From NCBI GenBank assembly GCA_035433705.1, contig DAORVK010000009.1, positions 18,263 to 82,262 of the forward strand: 64,000 bases of DNA, read 5' to 3'. A program made the position numbers and the translations under genes. This DNA is from CADEFQ01 sp035433705 (lineage in GTDB: Bacteria > Pseudomonadota > Gammaproteobacteria > Steroidobacterales > Steroidobacteraceae). Shown here one piece after another: positions 51,514 through 62,014 of this stretch; the first letter of the stretch is position 1; each line of letters starts with the position of its first letter. The notes under the pieces are model-generated. The model was not told the origin of the DNA. It searched no databases and was given only the letters and a program-made list of their open reading frames with translations.

Positions 51514-52302
51514 TTACGGCACATCGGGCACTGAGATCCGCTCGCAAACTCGAATCTGCGCGTGCATGTCGGTGTGATAGACGAGGCGGGTGCCCGCGGC
51601 ATCCACTTCGACCCGATATCCGGGCGTCAGCACCTGGATGGCGAGTTCGCCAGGCGTGCGACAGCCGAGTGCGCCGTCCGACCAAGTGACCGCTTCCACC
51701 GCGACAATCGTTGCCTCTTCGGGTTTGATGCCGGTGCGCCGCGCGGCGTCGGCTTTCACGAGAGCCTCGATCTTCGGGAGCAAGCCGTCGATAGCCTGAT
51801 CTGTGACGGCTGGCGCGGGCACGACTGCAGGCGCCCGCGCATCTGGCGGCGCTGATGCCTCCGCGCGCGCAAGCGCCTTGGCACTCGCAGGAGCTTCGTC
51901 GTGGGCTGAAGCTTCCGCGACCCCTTGCGCTGTCATCGCCGCCTGCTGCTCTTTTTCCAGTGACACCACGCGGCTGCGCTCGGCGAGACTCTCCGCTGCG
52001 TCCACTTCCGGTGCGGCGGCAAACGGGGCGGAGGGTGCTGCGGACACCGGCGCGGGGCTGGATTCGAGTGCCTCGCGAGCAACGGGGACGTCACGTGCCG
52101 GAGCCGGATTCGGAGCCTGCCGCACGAGCAGCAGCGCGATCACGCCCACCGAGGCAGCGGCGGCGAGCGGCACGTAGCGCTGCCACGCGGGACGACGACG
52201 CATCGCGCGCTGCGCCGCGGTGCGAATCGCCTCGTCGAGCCGCCTGGACGGCAGCTCGGTCGAGCGCGCGCGCCACTGACGTTCGAGCTCGTCATCGTTC
52301 AT
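51514..52302 (-). CDS. Putative membrane anti-sigma factor
   Basis: A 262-residue protein with a short cytoplasmic N-terminus (MNDDELERQWRARSTELPSRRLDEAIRTAAQRA), one membrane segment near 43-62 (YVPLAAAASVGVIALLLVRQ), an Ala/Pro-rich linker and a C-terminal extracytoplasmic part with two Cys (LGCRTPGELAIQVLTPGYRVEV). The layout and its overlap with the ECF sigma gene (4 bp, ATGA) suggest a cognate anti-sigma factor. No zinc-binding ZAS motif is present, so this stays inference. Confidence 0.6.
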   Translation of the reverse strand: MNDDELERQWRARSTELPSRRLDEAIRTAAQRAMRRRPAWQRYVPLAAAASVGVIALLLVRQAPNPAPARDVPVAREALESSPAPVSAAPSAPFAAAPEVDAAESLAERSRVVSLEKEQQAAMTAQGVAEASAHDEAPASAKALARAEASAPPDARAPAVVPAPAVTDQAIDGLLPKIEALVKADAARRTGIKPEEATIVAVEAVTWSDGALGCRTPGELAIQVLTPGYRVEVDAAGTRLVYHTDMHAQIRVCERISVPDVP

Positions 52303-52862
52303 TGCAGGTCTCCGAGCGCCTCACGCAGGCGCGCGTACGCATAGCGCAGGCGGCTCTTCACCGTCTCCTGCGTGGTGCCGGTGAGCTTCGCGACGTCGGC
52401 GAGTGCGAGCCCGCCCTCGACGTGCAGCAGGAACGCGTCGCGCTGGGCCTCGGGTAGCGCACCGAGTGCCGCAACGAGGCGGGTTCCGTGTTGCTCCGAC
52501 GCCGAGGCGGACAAGGGGTCGTAGCTCTCGGGTGCGGCATGCGCGTCGTCGTCGAGTGCTGCCAAGCGCAGTGGCGCGTTGGCACGCCAATAGTCGATCA
52601 ACCGATTGCGGGCGACCGTGTACAGCCAGGTCGTGAAGCGCGCTGTCGGCTTCCAGCTGTCCCGCGCCTTGATGAGCTTCAGCCAGACATCGTGATGCAG
52701 TTCTTCAGCGCGGCCCCGGTCGCGGCACTGGCGCAGGAAGTACCGGAACACGCCGCCGCGATGTCGCTCGTACAACCGATCGAATGCGGCGGCGTCACCG
52801 GATTGCCAGGCGAGCATGATGGCTTCGTCCGTGGTGGCGTCGTGAGAGTCGTGCAGCAGCAT
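52299..52862 (-). CDS. ECF-type RNA polymerase sigma factor
   Basis: About 187 residues from the ATG at 52862; a GTG at 52916 gives 205. Sigma region 2 is DAAAFDRLYERHRGGVFRYFLRQ with the LHHDVWLKLIKA and ARFTTWLYTVARNRLIDYWR segments; region 4 is LGALPEAQRDAFLLHVEGGLALADVAKLTG followed by TQETVKSRLRYAYARLREAL. It is group ECF and is co-translated with the membrane protein downstream, which should sequester it. Confidence 0.9.
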   Translation of the reverse strand: MLLHDSHDATTDEAIMLAWQSGDAAAFDRLYERHRGGVFRYFLRQCRDRGRAEELHHDVWLKLIKARDSWKPTARFTTWLYTVARNRLIDYWRANAPLRLAALDDDAHAAPESYDPLSASASEQHGTRLVAALGALPEAQRDAFLLHVEGGLALADVAKLTGTTQETVKSRLRYAYARLREALGDLQ

Positions 52863-52924
52863 GCGCGCAGCAGTATGGGGCGGCCCTTGCGCTGCGACAA
52901 TGACTACTCCGGTCACCGCAGGCC

Positions 52925-53731
52925 CTACGGATCCGCAACGAAGCCGAGCGCGGCCGGAAACGGCTCGGGCCTGTCGCCGGGCACGCGCGTTCGAGGCAGC
53001 ACGCCCAGTGCAATCAATGATTCGCGGCTCTCGTAGCGCAGCACGACGACCTGATCCGGGGAATCGCTTGCACGCTCGAACGAGGTTCTTTCTGCCGGCG
53101 AATACTCGATGCGGCCGTGCCCGGTGCCGAGCGAAGGTGACGTGGGAGCAGCCTTCTGCGCGAGGCGACCGTCCGCCGCGGTGGAAGCGCCGCGCTCCCC
53201 TTCGCGCGCCAGTTCGGCAACCGGCATCGGTGGCTGCTCGCGCTCGCGAAAGAGCGCGACGCCGATCACGCCCACGTTGTCGGGGCGGCGTGTGCGCGAA
53301 GCGTAGGAGCGGTTCGGTGCGGTGAAGACGAAGGCAGCCGTGCGTTCAAGACTCTTGCGCCAACCGTCGATGGTCACCGACCCACCAGGTTCGATCACGT
53401 AGCCCGATTGCGACGGCGCGGCCGTCTGGCCAGTGACCGCATTCACCCCATCGACACTGACCACCGCGAGCACCCGTACATCTGAAGTGTTGTGAACGCG
53501 CACGGAGTATTCATGGCCGCGCTCGCCGGCGATCCACCGCTCGCCGAACTTGCGGTGAATCGGCAGAACTTCGCGGGTCGTGCGGTCGTGAATCTCAACT
53601 TGCGCGACACCGTGCGCTGCGTGTACAGGCGCTGCAAACCACGCGGCGAGGCACAGCGACAGGAGTGCTGCGCGCCTCGCGCGACGGGCGGCGGGCAATG
53701 ACCGTGGCATGGCAATGTGATTCGGCTGCAT
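52925..53731 (-). CDS. Secreted protein of unknown function
   Basis: A 268-residue protein from the ATG at 53731 (GGGAG 6 bases upstream). It has a long twin-positive signal (ARRARRAALLSLCLAAWFAAPVHA) and a mature part with an N-terminal beta-sandwich-like region (HEYSVRVHNTSDVRVLAVVSVDGVNAVTG) and a Pro/Arg/Glu-rich tail. It lies 62 bp upstream of the ECF sigma gene on the same strand, so it may belong to the sigma regulon. I do not recognise a named family. Confidence 0.65.
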   Translation of the reverse strand: MQPNHIAMPRSLPAARRARRAALLSLCLAAWFAAPVHAAHGVAQVEIHDRTTREVLPIHRKFGERWIAGERGHEYSVRVHNTSDVRVLAVVSVDGVNAVTGQTAAPSQSGYVIEPGGSVTIDGWRKSLERTAAFVFTAPNRSYASRTRRPDNVGVIGVALFREREQPPMPVAELAREGERGASTAADGRLAQKAAPTSPSLGTGHGRIEYSPAERTSFERASDSPDQVVVLRYESRESLIALGVLPRTRVPGDRPEPFPAALGFVADP

Positions 53732-53800
53732 GGCAGCTCCCGGGTGCTGGTACTGCATCCTTGAACGCGGGGGAGCACGCCACGGGGTTAAGATCGGGAT

Positions 53801-55397
53801 ATGTCGATAGAGAAAATGTGGCTGCTTGCCACTGCAGAGGTGCTCCTGCTAGTGGGCTGTCGATCACTGCCGGGTGGTCTGACGCCTGCGATCGATCCGG
53901 CGCACCTCACCGCAATGGTGCAGACGTTGGCCTCCGATGCCTACGAGGGGCGCGCACCGGGCACGGATGGCGAGACGATGACGATCGCATATCTGCAGGA
54001 GCGCTTCCGCTCGCTCGGCCTCGAGCCGGGTGGCGAGAACGGCGGCTGGACCCAGGCGGTGCCGCTCATCCGCACGCAGCTCGGTGTGCCGCGCGGCCTC
54101 AGCCTTTCCATCCGTGGACAATCGCGTGCGCTGACCCAGGGAACGGAGATCTACCTCAACACCGTGCGCAACTCCACGCATATCGACGTGCGCGCGGCAC
54201 CGCTCGTATTCGTCGGTTACGGCGCGACGGCGCCCGAGCGGCAGTGGGACGATTTCAAGGGCGTCGATGTCGCCGGCAAGGTCGTGGTGATGCTGGTCAA
54301 CGATCCGGATTTCCACGCCGTGGAGGGCGAGCCGGTCACCGGCCGCTTCGGCGGTCGCCGCATGACTTACTACGGACGGTGCAGGCTATGGCTGGCCGAC
54401 CGTCGTCGCGTCGGCGGGTGAAAACTACGACCTGGCGAATCGCGATCCGGCGCAGCAACTTGCCGTACGGGGCTGGCTCGCGCACGAGTTTGCCGCGTCG
54501 TTGTTCCATGATGCAGGCCTTGATCTCAACACGCTGCGTGTGCAGGCGCGGCGCAGTGATTTTCGCCCGGTCGCAATGCCGGTGACCCTGACTGCGGATA
54601 TCCCCGTTTCCACGGAAGCGACCGTGAGCCACAACGTTCTGGCGAGAATCACGGGCTCGACTCATCCGGACGAGATAGTGATGTTCGCGGCGCACTGGGA
54701 TGCTTACGGCATCGGCGCACCAGATGCCGAGGGTCGCACGGTGCGCGCCGGGGCTAACGATGATGCGCTCGGCACAGCGGGTGTGCTCGAACTCGCGCGC
54801 GTGTCTGCCGCCGGTCCACGCCCCGAACGCACGCTCGTCTTTGCGCTCTGGACGGCAGAAGAGCGCGGTCTCCTCGGTTCAATGGCGTACGCGGAGCGCC
54901 CGCTCTATCCGGTTGAGAAGACGGTTGCCAATCTGACGATCGACATTCTGCAGACGGCAGGGCCTGCGCGTGATGTGCTGCTGGTCGGCGAAGGGCAGAG
55001 CGATCTCGAGGATGATCTGGCACGTGCGGCTGCGGTGCAGGGGCGCCTCGTAACACCGGAAGCGCTACCCGAACGGGGGCTCTTCTACCGCGCCGATCAT
55101 TTCCCGATGGCAAAGATGGGTGTGCCAGTGCTGCTTCTGATGGCGATGAGTGGCGGCGCCAATCTCGTCGAGGGCGGTCGCGAGGCGGGAGACCGCTGGC
55201 TTGCGGATTACATGAAGTGCTATCACCAGACTTGCGATCGCTGGTCACCCGATTGGGATCTTCGCGGGGCGGCGCAGGATATCGAGCTCTTGCGCGCGAT
55301 CGGCACGGAACTCGCGACCTCGCGACGCTGGCCGCGGTGGCGGCAGGATTCCGAGTTTCGGGCAGTGCGCGCGCAGTCGCAATCCGCGCGGCCCTGA
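53801..55397 (+). pseudogene. M28-family peptidase, broken by an internal deletion
   Basis: The reading frame opens as a lipoprotein-type peptidase (MSIEKMWLLATAEVLLLVGC; LASDAYEGRAPGTDGE; PLVFVGYGATAPERQWDD) and stops at 54421. Right after MTYYGR the frame shifts; GYGWPTVVAS resumes in another frame and runs to 55397 with the zinc ligands in place (AHWDAYGIG, TAEERGLLG, DHFPMAKMG). Compared with the intact paralogue at 55896, about 25 residues between YYGR and GYGW are missing and the frame is lost. So this is a deletion, not a single miscalled base. The second part could be read from an ATG at 54501 but would lack the start of the domain. Confidence 0.75.
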
Positions 55398-55479
55398 CAC
55401 GTGCTCACCTTTTCGATCCGGTCAACCCGGCTCCGCCTGTCGCGTTGTTAGTCGCAGAGACCCAAGCAGGAGCCTTGAT

Positions 55480-55809
55480 ATGTCGAATCGAATGATTCTC
55501 CCCGCACTGGCGGCGTTTGCGGTATCGGTCGTCATGAGCGGCGTGGCAGCCGCAGACTCGACCCCGCGACTCGATCATCGCGAGCACAACCAGCGCGAGC
55601 GGATCGGGCAGGGCGTGCGGTCAGGTGAGCTCACGCGTCCGGAAACGCAGCGCCTCGTGAAAGGCCAGGTGCATCTGCGCGGCATGGAAGCGCGCGCCAA
55701 AGCTGACGGCGACGTGACGATGCGCGAACGTGCGCGCCTCGAGCACGCTGCCGATGTGCAGAGCAAGCGAATCTACCGGCAGAAACACGACGCCCAGGAT
55801 CGTCACTGA
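55480..55809 (+). CDS. Small secreted protein
   Basis: A 109-residue exported protein with a signal peptide ending VAAADS. The mature part is highly charged and helical (RIGQGVRSGELTRPETQRLVKGQ and MEARAKADGDVTMRERARLEHA). Similar short periplasmic proteins with this ELT-x-E/DGxxTxxER pattern are frequent in Pseudomonadota and have no known role. A GGAG is near the start. It lies between the two oppositely oriented M28 genes. Confidence 0.7.
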   Translation: MSNRMILPALAAFAVSVVMSGVAAADSTPRLDHREHNQRERIGQGVRSGELTRPETQRLVKGQVHLRGMEARAKADGDVTMRERARLEHAADVQSKRIYRQKHDAQDRH

Positions 55810-55895
55810 ACCTCGCGAGCCCCCTGCCGTGGCGATGATGGCCCGCGGCAGGGGGGCGCACTCAGAGTCGCAGGTCTATGGCAGCGACGACTGCC

Positions 55896-57548
<1,653 letters not shown>

Positions 57549-57623
57549 GAACGGTCACCCGGCAGATTGCGAAGGCCCGGATACTAGAGGGCGGTGTCGA
57601 CCCCGTCCACCTTGTGGGAGGCA

Positions 57624-57694
57624 TGGTGCCGGGTTTTCGGTTATTCGGTTATTTCCACTGGCGAAATAACCGAATAACCGAAAACCCGGCACCA
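57624..57694. repeat. Perfect inverted repeat, copy 2 (32-bp arms)
   Basis: Arms 57624-57655 and 57663-57694 are exact complements over 32 bases, with a 7-base loop. Thirty arm bases equal copy 1 at 49648. It lies 12 bp beyond the stop of the second TonB receptor gene and could stop or stabilise its transcript, but the recurrence of the arm sequence points to a repeat family. Confidence 0.85.
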
Positions 57695-57706
57695 ACTCCG
57701 TTCTGC

Positions 57707-60046
57707 TCAGAGGCCGTAGCGCACGGACAGCGACCACGTGCGGGGCGGGTAGAGATAGCCGGACGCGAAGCCGAGCGAACGGCCGAAGTCGAAGCCGCCG
57801 TTGAAGACCTCGGAGTCCGCCAGGTTATTGCCCGCGAGCGTGACGCTCACCCTGCCGTCCGTGTTCTCCCATCGCAGCTGCGCGTTGAGAAATTCGTAGT
57901 CCTGCACGCGGATGCCGGGGCTCGCACACACGTTGTTGTAGTGGTCGTCTTTTGCCGAATAGTCGGCGCCGAGCGAGACCACGCCACGCTGACCCATGTC
58001 GAACGAGTAATTGGCCCCCACGCGGTAGCTCCACTCCGGCGCCTGCTTGATCGGCAGCTCAAGGTACTGGGCGACGGTCGTGAGACCCTGTGCGGCGCAG
58101 GTATTGAGCGGCGCAGTCCAGCTCGTGTACTCGCCGTCGAGCAGGCCGAGCGCGCCGTTGAGCTCGAGACCTTCGACCGGCACGGCCGTCACTTCAAGCT
58201 CGAGGCCGTCCATGGTGACATCGCCCGCGTTGATGCGATCGAAGCCGCCGCTGGGTGAAGTGACGCCGTATTGCAGCCCCTCATACTCGTTGCGGAACAC
58301 CGCGAGGTTGGTACGCAAGCGCCGCTCGAGCCAGTCGGCCTTGAGGCCGGCTTCGTAGCTCCAGTTGGTTTCGGGGGCGCCGACGACGCGGTTCAGATTC
58401 TTGAGTGCTGCGGTGTCGCGGCCCGACGTCGTGGCACCCTTGAAGCCTTTGGCCGCCGAGAGATAGACCAGCGCCGTGTCGGTGAGCTGGTAGTCGAGCA
58501 CGACACGCGGCGTCGTGTCGTCCCAGGTCCTGTCGAAGGCGCTCTGGTTCGTGAAGTTGTAATACCCGAGCGCCAGCTGGGCCGGCGTGCAGGGTGCAGC
58601 GGCGGCCTGCACCGGTGCGGCGCCCGTGCCGTTGATGCATACGACCTGCTGGCTGCCGTTCGGCAGCAGCACGTGGTTCGTGAAGTCCTTGCTTTCGCGC
58701 GTATAGCGCAGGCCCGCCGTAAGCGACAGACGATCCGTGATGTCGTAGGTGCCGCTGACGAACGCAGCGTACGAGTCGGTAGTCAGTTCCTCGCGCGCGA
58801 TGTTCGTCAGGTCGAAGCGGCCCGCCAGCGCGATCGGCAGTGCCATCAGTGTCGGGAGGCCGACCACGTTGCGCGTATCCTGCTGGTTGTTCTCGCGGAA
58901 GTAGTAGAGGCCCGCCACGTACTTCAGTCGACCCTCCAGCAGGTTGCCGAGAGCCTGCAGTTCCTGGCTCGCCTGGTACTGCTCCTGGTCCTGGAAAAGA
59001 TGGAACCGCCCCTTGATCGACGGAGGCGGTGCCAGCACGCCACCGTCCGCGTCGAGGTAGAGGAGATTCTCGATGGCGCGGTAGGCCGTGATCGACTTGA
59101 TCGTGAGACGGTCCGACAGCTCGTACTCGATGGTCGCGGCGAGGCCCCACTGATCGAGGTCGTTCTTCGGATCAGCGATGTCGGAATTGGTCGTGAAGAA
59201 GCTGCCGGTCTGTGACACCGGATCGGGCAGCGGATCGCGCAGCGCGTTCAATGCGAGCGGGACAGGGTAACCGGGTGTGGAGCGCTCACGGATGTAGTCG
59301 GCACTGAACAACGCGCGGAAGATATCCGTCGGCTCGGCGAGCAGCGACAGGCGCGCACCCGTGACGTCCTGGTCATTGACGAACTGGCCATTGAACGCGT
59401 TGCGGGTGTAGCCATCGTGAGTTCGCATGAGCACCGCGCCCTGCAGCGCCGCCTTGTCGCCGATCGGTACGTTGCCCGTGGCGCGCACGTCGAAGCGATC
59501 GTAGTTGCCGACTGTCAGTTCGGCGAGGCCCTGGTACTCGCCAAGAGTCGACTTCTTCGAAACCAGCTTCACGGCGCCGGCCGAGGTATTGCGGCCATAC
59601 AGCGTGCCCTGCGGGCCGCGCAGCACTTCGAGGCGCTCGATGTCGAACAGGTCAAACATCGCGCCGGTCTGGCGCGCGATGTAGACATCGTCCACGTAGA
59701 TGCCGACCGGCGTGTCGGCGGTGAAAAACGATTCGTCCTCGCCGACGCCGCGCAGGAAGATCTTTGACGCGCTGCTCGTGCCGGTGTTCGGGTTCATCAC
59801 GATGTTCGGCACGACCTGGTCGAGTTGCGCGATGTTGCGGATCTGCTGACGCTCGAGCATGTCGGCCGAGAGCGCCGTGATCGCGAGCGGCACCGACTGC
59901 TCCGATTCCTCGCGGCGCTGCGCTGTCACGGTGACTTCTTCCAGACCCTGGATGACTTTGCTTTGCCCCTGTTCCGGTTCCTGCGCCACGGCGAGTCCGT
60001 ACCCTGACGCCGCAAAGACTGTCAGTACCATCAGTACACGTGTCAT
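57707..60046 (-). CDS. TonB-dependent outer-membrane receptor
   Basis: A 779-residue receptor from the ATG at 60046 (GGGAG 8 bases upstream); the open frame to 60280 is not a signal peptide. The signal is MTRVLMVLTVFAASGYGLAVAQ, the TonB-box-like region is EEVTVTAQRREESEQSVPL, the plug has RLEVLRGPQGTLYGRNTSAGAV near 148-170, and the barrel ends PRTWSLSVRYGL with the terminal aromatic-type residue. It is of the same Sphingomonas/Caulobacter-like class as the receptor at 19889. The ligand is unknown. No regulator is adjacent. Confidence 0.9.
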   Translation of the reverse strand: MTRVLMVLTVFAASGYGLAVAQEPEQGQSKVIQGLEEVTVTAQRREESEQSVPLAITALSADMLERQQIRNIAQLDQVVPNIVMNPNTGTSSASKIFLRGVGEDESFFTADTPVGIYVDDVYIARQTGAMFDLFDIERLEVLRGPQGTLYGRNTSAGAVKLVSKKSTLGEYQGLAELTVGNYDRFDVRATGNVPIGDKAALQGAVLMRTHDGYTRNAFNGQFVNDQDVTGARLSLLAEPTDIFRALFSADYIRERSTPGYPVPLALNALRDPLPDPVSQTGSFFTTNSDIADPKNDLDQWGLAATIEYELSDRLTIKSITAYRAIENLLYLDADGGVLAPPPSIKGRFHLFQDQEQYQASQELQALGNLLEGRLKYVAGLYYFRENNQQDTRNVVGLPTLMALPIALAGRFDLTNIAREELTTDSYAAFVSGTYDITDRLSLTAGLRYTRESKDFTNHVLLPNGSQQVVCINGTGAAPVQAAAAPCTPAQLALGYYNFTNQSAFDRTWDDTTPRVVLDYQLTDTALVYLSAAKGFKGATTSGRDTAALKNLNRVVGAPETNWSYEAGLKADWLERRLRTNLAVFRNEYEGLQYGVTSPSGGFDRINAGDVTMDGLELEVTAVPVEGLELNGALGLLDGEYTSWTAPLNTCAAQGLTTVAQYLELPIKQAPEWSYRVGANYSFDMGQRGVVSLGADYSAKDDHYNNVCASPGIRVQDYEFLNAQLRWENTDGRVSVTLAGNNLADSEVFNGGFDFGRSLGFASGYLYPPRTWSLSVRYGL

Positions 60047-60185
60047 CGATTCATCTCCCGATACGGTGTGTTGCGTATCCGCGACCCGGCTGACGTGTAC
60101 CGTGCAGGAGCATCTGCTGTAAATAGGCACAGACCGTACAAAGCAGAAGAAATGCGCCAATTGATGCGGCGCAGAAGGCGTGGCG

Positions 60186-61406
60186 CTAGAGCAACAAGCC
60201 TGCCCAGGCTGCTGCGACCATGAGGACGAGGCCCGGCAGCAGTCGCCAGGCAAACCGGGCGCCGCCCGACCACGCGGCAAGGCCCGCCTTGGTCAACGAG
60301 TTGGTGCTGAACGCAACGAGCACGGCGATGCAGGCGATGCGCTCATCCAGTGCATCGGCCCGATCGAGCGCGCCGGCCGAGACGGCGCCGGCGTGGACAT
60401 TGGCGAACCCGGCAAGGCCTGCACCGAGGATCGCGCCCCGCGGGCCGAGCCAGCGCACGAGCAGCGCCGAACCCGCAATGAAGGCGGCAATGACGAGTGC
60501 GAATCCGAATGCGTGGGCGGGGTTGAAGGCCCTGCCGGGCGCCAGCGGACCTTCGCTGTCCTGGGTGCGCCACATGAAGGTAACGCCGTAGGCAATGGCG
60601 ACCGCACCCGCAAGCGCCAGCGGCAGTGCCAGCGCGGCGAGCAGCGGCAAGCTTGCAACGCCGAGCACGGCCGCGAGCTTGAGCACGGTGGCGATTGAAG
60701 ACAGCGCGGCGCCCGCCACGGCGGCACTGACGGTCTGCGGTGCTTCGCGTGCCCGCTTGCCCATCGCACTGTGCACGGCTGTGCTCGAGACAAAACCGCC
60801 CAGAAAGCCCGCGAGCGGCAGGCCACTTTGCGTGCCGAACGCGCGCAAGGCGATGTAGCCAGCCGCATCAATTGCCATGAAGAGGACTGCCAGTGCGAAC
60901 ACGAGCCGCAGGTTGAGGAGGCCCCATGGGTCGAGCGGCCGGTCCGGCAGCAGCGGCAGCACGATCAATGCGGCGGCCGCGAGCATCAAGCCGTCGGCGA
61001 CTTCGTGCTCGGTGAGACGGTTGCGCACGAAGTCGTGCAGCCGGGAGCGCGATGCCAGCAGAATGGTGACGAGCACAGCGAGCCCGGCGGCGAGTTCGGC
61101 CTCGCGCATCGCGAGCGCGCCCAGCACATAGGTGAGCACGATGGCCACTTCGGTCGTGAGGCCGGGGGCGGCTGCGCCGGCCTTGTAATAGGCAAGCGCC
61201 GCGAAGGTTGCGACGACCGCACCAAAGGTAAGTAACACGAGCCTCGACTCGTCGAACGCTGCGAGTGCGCCGAGCACCGCGACCAGCGCGAAGGTGCGCA
61301 CGCCCGCTGGCGCCTCGGAGCCCGCGTGCGCACGCTCGCGCTCGACCCCGATCATGAGGCCGATGCCGAATGCCGTCGCAAGTCCCGTGAGCTGGATCTC
61401 TGGCAT
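60186..61406 (-). CDS. MgtC/DUF4010 membrane protein
   Basis: A 406-residue polytopic protein with about 11 hydrophobic segments. The N-terminal MgtC-like part has the conserved LMIGVERERAHAG near 17-29 and AGVRTFALVAVLGAL near 34-48; the C-terminal DUF4010 part includes GFLGGFVSSTAVHSAMGKRA near 200 and GLAGFANVHAGAVSAG near 330. Such fusions are often linked to magnesium or other cation handling; the substrate is not known. It has its own promoter; the gap to the TonB receptor upstream is 139 bp. Confidence 0.8.
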   Translation of the reverse strand: MPEIQLTGLATAFGIGLMIGVERERAHAGSEAPAGVRTFALVAVLGALAAFDESRLVLLTFGAVVATFAALAYYKAGAAAPGLTTEVAIVLTYVLGALAMREAELAAGLAVLVTILLASRSRLHDFVRNRLTEHEVADGLMLAAAALIVLPLLPDRPLDPWGLLNLRLVFALAVLFMAIDAAGYIALRAFGTQSGLPLAGFLGGFVSSTAVHSAMGKRAREAPQTVSAAVAGAALSSIATVLKLAAVLGVASLPLLAALALPLALAGAVAIAYGVTFMWRTQDSEGPLAPGRAFNPAHAFGFALVIAAFIAGSALLVRWLGPRGAILGAGLAGFANVHAGAVSAGALDRADALDERIACIAVLVAFSTNSLTKAGLAAWSGGARFAWRLLPGLVLMVAAAWAGLLL

Positions 61407-61502
61407 GACAGCGTGATCTTACAGGCGAGAACGGGGCTTTGTGACTGCGCTCACATTCTGTCGCATCCTCCTCACGTGGGGCGCAGCTAGACTCGCCGCT
61501 GC

Positions 61503-61979
61503 ATGAGAAAAGAAGCGCCACGCGCGGACGAGCGCCGCGGTAACGGATCTGACCGACGCGAGCGAACCCTGCACGGGTTATTCGCGGGCGGCCGTCATTC
61601 CCGCCGCCAGGGCCCGCGACGTCGCGACGACCGATCGCTGGCCGCCGTCGATCGCCACCACCCGCAGTGGCTTGGCGTGGCACTCGTCATTCTGCTGCTC
61701 TCCTGTGCCGATGCCTTCCTGACGCTCGTGCTCATGCAGCACGGTGCCACGGAGGTGAACCCGATCATGGCGCCGCTGGTGACAGGCTCCGGCCATGCAT
61801 TCGCGTTCTGGAAGCTCGCGTTGACGGCGTCCGGCGTGATCGTGCTCACGATTCTCGTGCGCATCCGTGCATTCGGGACTTTTCCCGCAGGAGTCATCCT
61901 CTATGCAGCCGCCACAGGCTACGCAGCGCTCGTGGGATACGAGCTGTGGCTGCTCGACCGGATTGGGGCTATCGGCTAG
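61503..61979 (+). CDS. DUF5658 family membrane protein
   Basis: A 158-residue protein: an Arg-rich cytoplasmic N-terminus of about 55 residues, then three hydrophobic segments (GVALVILLLSCADAFLTLVLM, ALTASGVIVLTILVRI, VILYAAATGYAALVGYELWLL). The DAFLTLVLMQHGATEVNPIMA stretch is the signature of DUF5658. Function unknown. It diverges from the MgtC gene and precedes sucA by 35 bp. Confidence 0.75.
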   Translation: MRKEAPRADERRGNGSDRRERTLHGLFAGGRHSRRQGPRRRDDRSLAAVDRHHPQWLGVALVILLLSCADAFLTLVLMQHGATEVNPIMAPLVTGSGHAFAFWKLALTASGVIVLTILVRIRAFGTFPAGVILYAAATGYAALVGYELWLLDRIGAIG

Positions 61980-62014
61980 ACTAACTGGCTCTTTTTTGCG
62001 GTATTTCCCGTCGA

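Noticed and set aside
54501..55397. Treating the second part of the broken M28 gene as an independent peptidase
   Set aside because: It starts in the middle of the domain, lacks a signal peptide and the first structural part, and lines up as the 3' half of the upstream fragment.
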